Shown: positions 17,823-27,400 of the stretch, piece after piece
Layout: every line of letters begins with the position of its first letter
Numbering within the stretch: the first letter of the stretch is position 1
Translations under genes and position numbers: made by a program
The notes under the pieces: generated by a model
The model's input: only the letters and a program-made list of their open reading frames with translations
Told to the model about the DNA's origin: nothing
Databases searched by the model: none
Assembly: GCF_002162375.1 (NCBI RefSeq)
Contig: NZ_CP021425.1
Location: 5,630,501-5,694,500 of the forward strand
Origin: Oleiphilus messinensis
Lineage (GTDB): Bacteria > Pseudomonadota > Gammaproteobacteria > Pseudomonadales > Oleiphilaceae
Length of the DNA stretch: 64,000 nt
Direction of reading: 5' to 3'

Positions 17823-18635
17823 TCAACGCGGTACGATATGGGCTTCTTCAAAATACTCATTCAATACCCCTTTTTGATCCAGAATATTCATCCCTTCATC
17901 AAACCGGGCTTTCAACCATTCACCTCGCGTTGTATTTTTCGATATCAGCAAATACAACTCCACGACTCTTAACGGCTCAGGGTCATAACGCACGTTGTGC
18001 AATGCATTGCTGAAATGCTTTTTCATCATATCGATGCCAACGAGACGGTCGATGGGAAATAAATCAATTCTGCGGTTAACCAACAATTTCAAATTTAATT
18101 CGTCGGTCGGACTCGGATAGATAACAAAATAACCTTGAGACTCACCATCAAACAACTTTTGGCCATATTCATAACCAAGAGTGGTACCCACCAGTAACTT
18201 TCGGCTTCGATCAGCCTGCCAAATGCCTTGCTTTAATGCCGGATTATCTTGCAAATAAAACAGCACCGTTTGCTCTACCAAAATAGGGCGGGCACTAAAC
18301 CAGAAATCACGCTCCCGATCCGGAGTACGTTCCCAACCAATCGTTGCATCAAACTGTCCCTTCAAGGCAGAGGCAAAACTGCGATTCCAGGGGAAAAAAG
18401 CATACTCAACCCCGAGTCCAGCAGCTTTGAAAGCCGCCGTAACCAGCTGGGATGAAACACCGTAGCCAATCAGGTCCTGAGATAAATAAGGTGGCCACTC
18501 CCCGCTGGCAATGCGAACGGTTTCTGTCGCGCCGGAGTACCCCGAAAAGAATAACGCCTGAAACGTGAGCACCAGCACCAAGCAGCAGCGCAACGTAAAA
18601 CGGCGCTGTTCCTTAGTGAGGAAATCGAGCGCCAT
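17823..18635 (-). CDS. solitary SBP_bac_3-type periplasmic binding protein
   Basis: 270 residues with a signal peptide through SGATE near residue 38. VRIASGEWPPYLSQDL, FFPWNRSFASALKGQFDATIG and ERDFWFSARPI are the family-3 solute-binding landmarks. The start codon lies inside the 3' end of the PilZ gene (23-base overlap), so the two are co-transcribed and may work in one pathway linking ligand sensing to cyclic-di-GMP. No transporter genes are adjacent. Confidence 0.82.
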   Translation of the reverse strand: MALDFLTKEQRRFTLRCCLVLVLTFQALFFSGYSGATETVRIASGEWPPYLSQDLIGYGVSSQLVTAAFKAAGLGVEYAFFPWNRSFASALKGQFDATIGWERTPDRERDFWFSARPILVEQTVLFYLQDNPALKQGIWQADRSRKLLVGTTLGYEYGQKLFDGESQGYFVIYPSPTDELNLKLLVNRRIDLFPIDRLVGIDMMKKHFSNALHNVRYDPEPLRVVELYLLISKNTTRGEWLKARFDEGMNILDQKGVLNEYFEEAHIVPR

Positions 18636-19035
18636 GTTTAGCGATCCATTCCAGTGAGGCCTTATTTTTACTCAAACGGCGACCACGTTTGAGCTGCCTA
18701 TTGCGATAGTGCTCAATATGACAAACCTGCTCCATCATGCGCACTCGGAAGGCATCATCCTCACGCAAAAACTCAACGCCGAGTTCATAGTGATCATTCA
18801 CACTTTTACACCACTGAACCACACCATTGACTCTGAACACAGGCTTGGTACCCAGGATCCTGATTTTAACCATGGCACCACGATGAAAATTTACCGGAGA
18901 CTGGAAGGATAGTCCTCCAACACTCATATCCTGTAATTGCAGACAGAGCTGCTGATGAACACAAAACGGTTCCACTTCGATGGGAATACTGGAAGGATGG
19001 CGGATATAAGCACGATCATGTTGAGCATTCATCAC
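18613..19035 (-). CDS. PilZ domain protein (cyclic-di-GMP binding)
   Basis: 140 residues. The two c-di-GMP contacts of PilZ domains are present: an RxxxR motif (RAYIR, residues 8-12) and the DMSVGG motif near 36 (D/NxSxxG consensus). A beta barrel follows, ending FRVNGVVQWCKS and YELGVEFL, then a basic tail of about 40 residues (LKRGRRLSKNK). It is first in a two-gene unit with the binding protein at 17823. It is probably a cytoplasmic effector responding to diguanylate cyclases such as the one at 23498. Confidence 0.85.
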   Translation of the reverse strand: MMNAQHDRAYIRHPSSIPIEVEPFCVHQQLCLQLQDMSVGGLSFQSPVNFHRGAMVKIRILGTKPVFRVNGVVQWCKSVNDHYELGVEFLREDDAFRVRMMEQVCHIEHYRNRQLKRGRRLSKNKASLEWIAKHGARFPH

Positions 19036-19150
19036 CTACACCATTTATTTAGCGAGCGATTGCGATACCTACCCAAACTATGGCCTCTATTTTTGATTCT
19101 GTCACGTTGGATTAACAAATTTTTCATTTTGTCAGGCCCCTAAACTGGCG

Positions 19151-19948
19151 CTAATTAGGATTATGTATGTCAACCGGCGGCATATATTGCTGCAGGATAC
19201 CGCGTAACGCACCATTTGCTTCCAACTCTTCCAACGCCATATTGATCGAATCCATGGTAGCCTCCGAAACAGAAAGTTTACTCCCGATTAAATAAAAAGT
19301 GGTGGAATGAACAGGCAAGGGATGCACTTCTATTTGCTTACTCAGTCCAAAACGTTGGGCCACACGAAATGCAACAACCGGATCCCCCAGAAATGCATCT
19401 ATCCGATTGGCAATCAGTTTTCGGACATTCTGCTCATCGGATAGAACAGCTTCGTGGGTGATCGCCGTGTCTGTACGCGCCAAAAGCGCGTTCACTTCGT
19501 TGCCATAAAAGTAGCCAGTCGTACTCCCCAAAACCAGCGTACTCCGGGCAACGTCTTCGAGGCTTTTGAAGGGATAACATTTGCGCTCTCCCGCACGAAT
19601 AATCAAATGCATTCCAGAAGAGCGATAGGCATTGGAATAACGCGCAAATTCTGCACGCTCAGCAGTATACTGGACTGACGAGGCAACATCGATTTTGCCA
19701 CGCTTCAGTTCCAGCAAATGTCGCTTGAACGGTATTTCTATAAATACCAGATTGCATGTCATTACCATCCCGATTGCACGGGCTAATTCGATATCCAGTC
19801 CCGTTAGCTGCCCTTCACTATTCAGGTACATAAACGGCTCCCACGATTCCCAGCCAACAGTTAAGCGCTCTGGACAATCAGCCATCGCTCGAGCAGAAAT
19901 CAGCACCATAAATACGCACAGCGTGCGAATGGTTTGGTGGAGTGGCAT
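19151..19948 (-). CDS. solitary SBP_bac_3-type periplasmic binding protein
   Basis: 265 residues with a signal peptide ending near ARAMAD. RLTVGWESWEPFMYLNSEGQ followed by TGLDIELARAIG and VASSVQYTAERAEFARYSN are clear family-3 solute-binding motifs, closest in pattern to polar amino-acid binders. It is a separate unit about 115 bases upstream of the PilZ gene on the same strand. No permease is present. Confidence 0.83.
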   Translation of the reverse strand: MPLHQTIRTLCVFMVLISARAMADCPERLTVGWESWEPFMYLNSEGQLTGLDIELARAIGMVMTCNLVFIEIPFKRHLLELKRGKIDVASSVQYTAERAEFARYSNAYRSSGMHLIIRAGERKCYPFKSLEDVARSTLVLGSTTGYFYGNEVNALLARTDTAITHEAVLSDEQNVRKLIANRIDAFLGDPVVAFRVAQRFGLSKQIEVHPLPVHSTTFYLIGSKLSVSEATMDSINMALEELEANGALRGILQQYMPPVDIHNPN

Positions 19949-20271
19949 ACGACATTCCCACGGGTTAAAACAGTTCTATCCACCTTATCACAAGCTGTTT
20001 TCGATAGAAACTCAGGTATCGAACCAAGCCATTGAATAATACCTAAATCCTGCAATCTATATGTCTGAATCGATTCGATACGACTATAGCGACATTTAGT
20101 GTCGATGGATCACCATTTTGCACACCATGCAACTGAAACAAGCGTAATTCACTTGATTGGACTGTTTAAATTATAATCATCTCTATCGTCAACCGGAGCA
20201 ACAGGCCAAAGTCTGCCTGACTCCAAATCTGGAATTTGCTTAGTCGAAGAATTTAAGTATAGGTATTTTGG

Positions 20272-21621
20272 TCAATGAATAAACGACAGCTTTAACCAGT
20301 CAGCCCACGGAGTTGGGTGAAGATGGTTGCTCGGAACGTTGACCTTAAGCTGATTCCCACCACGCAAGAGTTGTCCAGCAGTACGTACCAGAAAAGTTCG
20401 GATAGTTTGAATTTCCCATCGTTTCAATTCGTCATTATCGCTCAGTAGTGCCATCCAGCGTACCGTGTTATACGCCAGCACAGCGCATTGGAAAATTAAT
20501 GAGCTGGCCATGAAATCATGGCTCTTGATTTGCGCCAGCCCCATTTGGTTCTTAGCTTCATCCAACCAGGTTTCACAAGTTGCGCGCTTTCCGTATGTCG
20601 TGTGTGCTTGCCAAGGAGACAACCGCTCTGTGGTTACGTAGCAGAAGTAGTCGTAAACGGGCTCATTCAGCAAGGCTTGTTGAGGGCCTTTGGTGATGAG
20701 AGCAGTTTTACGCCGCACAGCAACAAAGCGACGTGACCGCTCCCATTGACCGCATTGATGGAAAAAGTCACACTGTTCCCAATCGGTATGACCCGGTACT
20801 CGTTGCCAAGCTTGCTTGTCCAACAAAGCGGCAAGGCCTTTGAGTTTCACTTTAATCAGGTAACCATGGCGAGCCTGATCCAGCCAGTCCATGAGCTCTC
20901 CAACAAAGAATCCTGAATCACCTCGGAATAGCAGCCGCATTTTGGGTGGCATCTGCGCAGAAAGTTGCTGCATGAAGCCTACAATGCCGTTGCTGGTGTA
21001 GGTGCTGCCACTGCGCAACCATGCTTGCAAAATTTCTTTGGTGTGGCTGCAAAAGGCAACCAGTGGATGATAAGAATTAGAGCCTTTTTTCGTTGGGTTG
21101 TAGCCTTTTTCAGCACCTTCCTGTTGACCGTAAACGGTTTTGACAGTCGAGTCCACATCAATCCAGCCTCGATAGAGGGTTCCGGGCAACCAAGTACCGG
21201 ACTTCAATGCTCTATGCCAAATTCCCTGACGCAAGGTGTGATTAATCTGTTCGAGCTGGGTGACATGCTTGAGCTTTCCACGACGGAAAATACGACCCAA
21301 TGTACTGTCATCTGGAATCGATAGCCACCCCCCCACTTCACGCAGCACCTGATCTGCCCACACAGAAACCACCTTCCTGAGCGAAGTGGCACCGGCGATG
21401 ATGCCGATAATCGTTAGGTAGATTGAGTCGCCCAAGCTGTAACGAGCCGTGTTGCCGCGTTGCAAATCAAGATGCTTCTGGCAAGCCTCGGTAAAACCGA
21501 TGTGATCGAGGAAATGCATGGCAGGGATAATGCCAGCTTGACTAGTCAGCTTTTTTCCGGTGTGTTGATAGCGAATTTTTGCGGCTGGTTTTTTGGCACT
21601 TTTATGGGTATTCTTGATCAT
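20272..21621 (-). CDS. IS1380 family DDE transposase
   Basis: About 449 residues from the ATG at 21621; the open frame reaches 21699. DVDSTVKTVYGQQEGAEKGY with NPTKKGSNSYHPLVAF is the hallmark of IS1380 transposases. The acidic triad is visible as DVDST, FRGDSGFF and CETWLDEAKN. It looks complete. I could not define terminal inverted repeats or a target duplication by eye: AGAATTTA occurs on both flanks (near 20246 and 21711), but in direct rather than inverted orientation. Confidence 0.88.
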   Translation of the reverse strand: MIKNTHKSAKKPAAKIRYQHTGKKLTSQAGIIPAMHFLDHIGFTEACQKHLDLQRGNTARYSLGDSIYLTIIGIIAGATSLRKVVSVWADQVLREVGGWLSIPDDSTLGRIFRRGKLKHVTQLEQINHTLRQGIWHRALKSGTWLPGTLYRGWIDVDSTVKTVYGQQEGAEKGYNPTKKGSNSYHPLVAFCSHTKEILQAWLRSGSTYTSNGIVGFMQQLSAQMPPKMRLLFRGDSGFFVGELMDWLDQARHGYLIKVKLKGLAALLDKQAWQRVPGHTDWEQCDFFHQCGQWERSRRFVAVRRKTALITKGPQQALLNEPVYDYFCYVTTERLSPWQAHTTYGKRATCETWLDEAKNQMGLAQIKSHDFMASSLIFQCAVLAYNTVRWMALLSDNDELKRWEIQTIRTFLVRTAGQLLRGGNQLKVNVPSNHLHPTPWADWLKLSFIH

Positions 21622-21806
21622 GAAAAAGGTGACTCTGATGTGCTTGGTTGTTTGATGATAACCAATTGAATCAAATCGCCTTTTTCTTTTCAAGTACAAT
21701 GTTGTTTGCAGAATTTAGGTAATATGAAGAATACGATAAAGCGAAAGAATGCGTACGCCTACTATGGCCGGCAACACCGCCAAAAACCAGACTAAAATGC
21801 CACTGT

Positions 21807-22268
21807 TTAGGAAAACGCTGCAAATAACTCGATCAGCAACTTTTTCTCCTCTGCGACGATACGCTCATTAAATTTATAGGGGTACTGGGAAGCACAGGCT
21901 GCTGCAATATCGATACAGTAGTTCAATATGGCTTCGCGACTGGCCTGCCGGTCGGCTTCATCTGTTTTCTCCGAGATTCGTATCGCACAGACATCCCGCA
22001 GGTCCTTAAGCATCTGAGGGTCTGGCCGTTCATGGATAAAACGGTCTATAAAACGATTCACCTCATCTTCGCTAATGACCTCCACGCTGTTACTGTCCCG
22101 GTTCAGACGGGCCAGATGTTCAATTGTGAAGTGATAGAGAATATTAATTTCGGGGGTTTTGTTTTTACCATCCGCCCAGATCATTTCGATCAGCGGAATC
22201 AGCTCCAGCAGATAAATATGATTTTCTTCCAGGTTATAGCTGGCCAGAATATTTTGTACATCGGACAC
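21807..22268 (-). CDS. small acidic helical protein, TerB-like
   Basis: 153 residues, no signal peptide, almost entirely helical. LIEMIWADGKNKTPEINILY resembles the metal-binding 'ADG-x-x-x-x-E' helix pair of TerB/DUF533-type domains, and the remainder is Asp/Glu-rich with EADRQASREAILNYCIDIA. Function unknown. Monocistronic, between the IS1380 transposase and the EamA transporter. Confidence 0.6.
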   Translation of the reverse strand: MSDVQNILASYNLEENHIYLLELIPLIEMIWADGKNKTPEINILYHFTIEHLARLNRDSNSVEVISEDEVNRFIDRFIHERPDPQMLKDLRDVCAIRISEKTDEADRQASREAILNYCIDIAAACASQYPYKFNERIVAEEKKLLIELFAAFS

Positions 22269-22589
22269 TTAATCGCTCCTCAAATTATCCATTTTGTATG
22301 CCATTCTTGAGAGACCTCCCTGCTCTTCATCTGTAACTACTCACTATTTGTCCTGCACAAAAATTTGTACGTGGGTCTCAGTAAAAAAGTATAGACCCGA
22401 CATCGCGGGTATCCAGTAGATCAGGGCCATTACTACCGAGGTATTATGGATTCCAGAGTAGAACCTCGGTTAAACTTTTTGGCGAACAATATCTCTTACT
22501 GCCGAATTCAGTGACGGAAACACATTATCAAACCATCAACCCCCAAATCCTCGACCCCACAGCTGCTTGCGCTATCACTTCTGTCCGTA

Positions 22590-23417
22590 TTGATGATGGG
22601 ATTTGTCCCGGTACTCATATTTGGTATTGATGCAAATGAAGCTACGATTGGTTTTGCCCGACTGGCGATTGGTTCGTTCGGCATTGCGCTGTTGATGATG
22701 GCCCGTCGAGAATTCCGGCAAATTAGCCGACGCGAGTTATTTTGGCTTGCGTCACTGGGTATCATGTTCGCAGTACATTGGTATTTGTACTTCTGGTCAA
22801 TCAAACGCGCAGGCGCAGCGCTCGCCGCCATTGCAGTCTGTACCTTCGGAATTCACTTATTGCTGGTTAACCGCGTAGCCTACGGAGACACCATCAGGCG
22901 TATCGATCTCTGTGCCGTTGCCATCGCTATTGGTGGTGTCATTATCGCCACGCCATTTCATGCTGACTCGTTTGAGCAGGGTATTGGCTTTATCGTTGGC
23001 GTATTCAGTGGCTTCCTGTATGCGTGTTTGCCACCGATCAATCGACAAATCGCCCATTTGCCCACAAATTTTCGTGCTTTGGGACAATTTGGCTTTGGCT
23101 TCATCGGGTTTCTGTTCCTGTGGCCTTTAACTGAATGGCAAACGCTGCAACAACATGACTGGTATGGCTTGCTTGCACTGGGGGTGGTTTGCACGATCGG
23201 AGCGCACACCCTCTGGAACAAAGTCAGCACCGAATTACCGGGTAACCTGACAGCGGTAATCTCTTATCTGTACATCCCCTTGGCGATGCTGTTGAGTGCG
23301 CTGTTTTTAGACGAAGCCATTACCTGGCAGATGGTAGCCGGTGCCACGCTGATCATTACTGCAAATTTGCTGGTCGCACTGACACCAAAAGCGAAATCAG
23401 CGCTATCGGATCCTTGA
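22590..23417 (+). CDS. EamA/DMT family transporter, 5' end apparently frameshifted
   Basis: Ten-helix drug/metabolite-type permease with two EamA halves: GFARLAIGSFGIALLMM, then GVVCTIGAHTLWNKVSTELP and YLYIPLAMLLSALFLDEAIT. Substrate unknown. The only conventional start in frame is TTG 22590, which would cut the first helix. In-frame codons upstream encode QLLALSLLSVL, clearly part of that helix. A GTG at 22511 in another frame would give a good N-terminus if one C were removed from the CCCCC run at 22540-22544. Confidence 0.8.
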   Translation: MMMGFVPVLIFGIDANEATIGFARLAIGSFGIALLMMARREFRQISRRELFWLASLGIMFAVHWYLYFWSIKRAGAALAAIAVCTFGIHLLLVNRVAYGDTIRRIDLCAVAIAIGGVIIATPFHADSFEQGIGFIVGVFSGFLYACLPPINRQIAHLPTNFRALGQFGFGFIGFLFLWPLTEWQTLQQHDWYGLLALGVVCTIGAHTLWNKVSTELPGNLTAVISYLYIPLAMLLSALFLDEAITWQMVAGATLIITANLLVALTPKAKSALSDP

Positions 23418-23497
23418 AAACCGCGGATCCTTGAGAGCGGCGGAATCTTGAGTGCGAGGCATCCAGCACCGGAAAATGGAGCCTCAGGGTGTGTGCC

Positions 23498-24427
23498 TCA
23501 GGACACACTCTCAATTTCCGGTAACGTTTTAATGTGAACTTGATTTCGACCCTGGCGTTTCGATTGGTAGAGTTGTTGATCAGCCTGCTGCAGGGCTTTT
23601 TCGACCGATTCACCGGCTTTGGGAGCGCAGATGCACGCGCCAATACTAATCGTGACGACTGGTGATACTGTCGACTCCCGGTGTTCAATATTAAGGGACT
23701 CGACGCTCTTGCAACAGGTTTCCAGAATATGCTGCGCACCCGTTGACTCGGTATCAGGCAAGATGATGCAGAATTCTTCACCACCATAGCGGTACACCAG
23801 ATCCCTGGGACGCTTCAACTGTGCTTCCAGAATATTGGCAATCCGTCTCAGCACATTGTCCCCTGAGGCATGTCCATATTCGTCGTTATACAGTTTAAAG
23901 AAATCAACATCAACCATCGCTATGGCAAGAGGCTCGCCGGTTCGAACGGAATTAGCCCATTCAATATCCAGCTTTTTCTCTAGCTGACGCCGGTTCGGAA
24001 TAGATGTCAATGCATCGAGGTTTGCCAGCTCCTCAAGCATGCGTCGTTGCTTCGCAAGCTCCAGGTGCGTCCCGACCCGGGCTTGAACAATCTCGGCGTG
24101 AAAGGGTTTATGCACATAATCACAAGCCCCGAGTCGCAACCCCTTGGTTTCGTCATTGTGAGAGCCCAGCGCGGTGATAAACATCACCGCAATATGTTTG
24201 GTATCATCACTTTGTTTCAGTTTTTCCAATACTTGAAAACCATTCATATCCGGCATCAAAATGTCCATCAAGATGAGCGTCGGACGTTGCGCTGCGGCAA
24301 GCTCAAGCGCCTGGGTACCATTTTTGGCCAGAACAATTTTCCCCTTCTCTTTGAGAAGATCATTCAGTATCTTCCGGCTTGATTTTTCATCATCCACAAT
24401 CAAAATGGTGGGAGTTTCAACTTGCAT
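23498..24427 (-). CDS. response regulator diguanylate cyclase
   Basis: 309 residues. The receiver domain (residues 6-122) has the phospho-acceptor Asp near 55 in ILMDILMPDMNG, acidic VDDE and Lys in VHKPFH. The GGDEF domain follows with the active-site GGEEF at 215-219. RPRD, five residues before it, fits the inhibitory I-site RxxD, so feedback control by c-di-GMP is likely. It makes c-di-GMP from two GTP when phosphorylated. It lies 40 bases after the giant hybrid kinase and is probably its output partner. Confidence 0.93.
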   Translation of the reverse strand: MQVETPTILIVDDEKSSRKILNDLLKEKGKIVLAKNGTQALELAAAQRPTLILMDILMPDMNGFQVLEKLKQSDDTKHIAVMFITALGSHNDETKGLRLGACDYVHKPFHAEIVQARVGTHLELAKQRRMLEELANLDALTSIPNRRQLEKKLDIEWANSVRTGEPLAIAMVDVDFFKLYNDEYGHASGDNVLRRIANILEAQLKRPRDLVYRYGGEEFCIILPDTESTGAQHILETCCKSVESLNIEHRESTVSPVVTISIGACICAPKAGESVEKALQQADQQLYQSKRQGRNQVHIKTLPEIESVS

Positions 24428-24467
24428 ACCTGTTCCAGCCCGGATAGTTTAAAGAAGTCCAATTTAT

Positions 24468-27400
24468 TTACTGCATTTCGGCGACGAGTTGTTTGAGTCG
24501 ACCCAATGCCTCGCTGTATTCCACATCATCAATCAGGTCTGCAATCGATTCTGCGGCGTTTTGATGGGGGGATCCCTGGCAAATTTCATTCAATGCCGGC
24601 ATCAAATCTTCTGCTTTTGCGTTAGAGTCTTCAACCAACGGAATAAGGCGATTGATGATGCCCAGTGCGGCCTGCTGGTCGAAACCACTACGGGCATCCG
24701 TATTTGCCTTTATCTTCACAGCAGGCTCAGCGTTACGCACCAGATTTTCGGTTAACTCTGCAGTAACCTCAAGCTTGGCTTGCACACCTTTGTTAGCGGT
24801 AATTGCGTTTTCCAGATCTTCTGCCGCTTTTGATATGACCTCCGCCCCTACGTATGCCGCATTTGATTTCAGTGAGTGCGCGAAACGATACAGGCTCTCT
24901 GTGTCCTTTTCATGCCAGAGCTTTTGCATCTTTTCCCGTATGGTACTGTAATCTTTCACGAAATCCTGAAGCAGATTGAGATAGAGTTCGGTCTTACCCT
25001 GCATTTTCTGTAAGGCAGAGTCGACACAAAGTTGAGGGTTATCACGCAGGCGGTCAATCAGAAATACATTTTCCTGAGTGGTATTGAGAGATTTAATTCG
25101 CTGCGATTTCCGTTGCTGCACCGATGAGCCATCAATCCATTGTGCCATTTTATGGTACAACTCATCGGGGTCGATCGGTTTGGTGATATGATCATTCATA
25201 CCGGCCTGCAAGCTACGCTCTTTTTCTCCCGGCATGGCATGGGCCGTCATGGCAATAATGGGTAATGTTGCCCCCTGCTCCATTTCCCGAATTTTCTGGG
25301 TTGCCGTCAAGCCGTCCATTTCCGGCATCTGAATATCCATCAATACCAGCTCATAGTGATTTTCCGCTACCTTATCCACGGCCACTTTCCCGTTTTCTGC
25401 GATATCCAGCGCAACCCCGGTTTCATCCAGGAAACCAATCGCCACCTGGCGATTGATTGCATTGTCCTCAACCAGCAGTACTCTGGCCCCGGACATATCC
25501 AGCAAAGTGATGTTGTCACCTTGAGCCTGTTCATCTCGAGTCTGGATATCAGCCGATGACAGACAGCGGGAAATAATGTCCACAAGCGTCGCCTGACTGA
25601 CCGGTTTCTCCATGAAACCATCAATACCGACACTCTCACTCAGCGCCCGGGCTTCATCCTTATCATAGGCAGAAACCATCAAAACAGCTGGTGTGTTCAC
25701 CATACTGGAATCCTGCTTGATGATTTTGGCCGCTTCGATACCGTCCATAACCGGCATTTTCCAGTCCATAATAACCAGATCAAACGCCGCACCATGGTCG
25801 TAATGGGCTTTAACCAGTTTTATGGCTTCTTCCCCGCTTTTCGCCTGCACAATTCGGGCATTGTAATGATTCAACATCCCCGCCAGAACAACACGGGAGA
25901 TTTCATTGTCATCCACAACAAGAATCTTCAGATTGTCGAGTGTGATACTGTCCTTGCCCACCGGCTGCTTGCCTGCAACCTGAACCTGAGTGGTAAAGGT
26001 AAAGACCGCCCCCTCACCCATTACACTGTCAACCCGGATCTTGCCACCCATCATTTCCGTAAGCTGCTTGCTTATCGCCAAGCCAAGCCCTGTACCACCA
26101 TATTTTCGCGTGGTTGAAACATCCGCCTGGGTAAACGTCTGGAACAAACGTTGACGCTGTTCCTCGCTCATCCCGATACCCGTATCCGAAACCCGGAACT
26201 CGATAGTCAATTGATCATCAAAGCGCCCGGACTCCTTCGCCTGAACGGCAACATGGCCGACCTCGGTAAACTTGACCGCATTATTAATCAGGTTGACCAG
26301 AATTTGTTGTAATCGCAACGGATCACCAATCAATTGCTTCGGTAGTCCGGGGCTCATGTCCACGACCAATTCCAGCGCCTTGGCGTGTGCACGCAATGAG
26401 CAGACGTTTACCACACGCTCGATCAACTTATCCAGATTGAAGGAGATCGACTCAAGCTTCATTTTGCCCGCTTCAATCTTGGAAAAGTCCAGAATGTCGT
26501 TAATGATATCCAGCAATACTTCAGCCGATTCCAGAATCTTGCTCTGATAATCCAGTTGAACCGTCGACAAGTCTGTTTTCAAGGCTAATTTGCTTAGCCC
26601 GATAATGGCGTTCATCGGCGTTCGAATTTCGTGGCTCATATTCGCCAGAAATTCTGATTTGGCGTCATTCGCTACTTTTAGTGCAAAATTCTTTTCCTCA
26701 ATTTCCCGAGTCCGATCCCGAACCTCGGACTCAAGCATGGCATAGTGATCGGCATTTTTAAGGGAAATGGCAGCATGGGTGGAAAGCAGGGACAGCATTT
26801 CCACACGCTGTTGCGTGAACGCCCCTGGCATCATATTGTTTTCAAGATACAACACGCCGATTAATTTGGATTGATGGTGGATAGGTAAACAGATGATGGA
26901 CTTACATTCCGTCGAGCTAATGTAAGGATCTGTTTTAAAGTCTGAATGTTGACAAGCATTATCCAGTAAAACCAATTTGCCAGCACGGGCTACTGTGTTG
27001 AACACCGTGTGAGAAAATTCACCATCATGAGGGAGTGGGTTCTCCGGTTCAGGCGGGGCATGCTCAATACGATTCTGCACCACTTCGGCTTTCGCAACCG
27101 GTTGTAGCTTTTCCTCCTGGCGGAAGAACAATATCCCTTTTTGCGCCCCCGCATTTTCCATGGTGATTTCCAGGAGCGTTTTCACCAGTTTTTCGAAAAC
27201 AATTTCCTGAGTGATAGCGTAGGAAGATTTTAGTATCGAATCCAGATCCAGATCATGCAGGGTCGTTGTCGACATCGAGCTGGAATTTCCGGTACTGAGA
27301 TGCTGGTGCGTTGTCACGGAAACCGAGGGGCTTTCCTTGGTTTCCAGCATTGGCAATATTTCCCGGAATTGAAATTCAAGATAGTCGACTTTACCTTGAG

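Noticed and set aside
20240-21730. Terminal inverted repeats of the IS1380-type element.
   Set aside because: Only a short direct match (AGAATTTA) was found on the two flanks; no inverted pair could be supported by eye.
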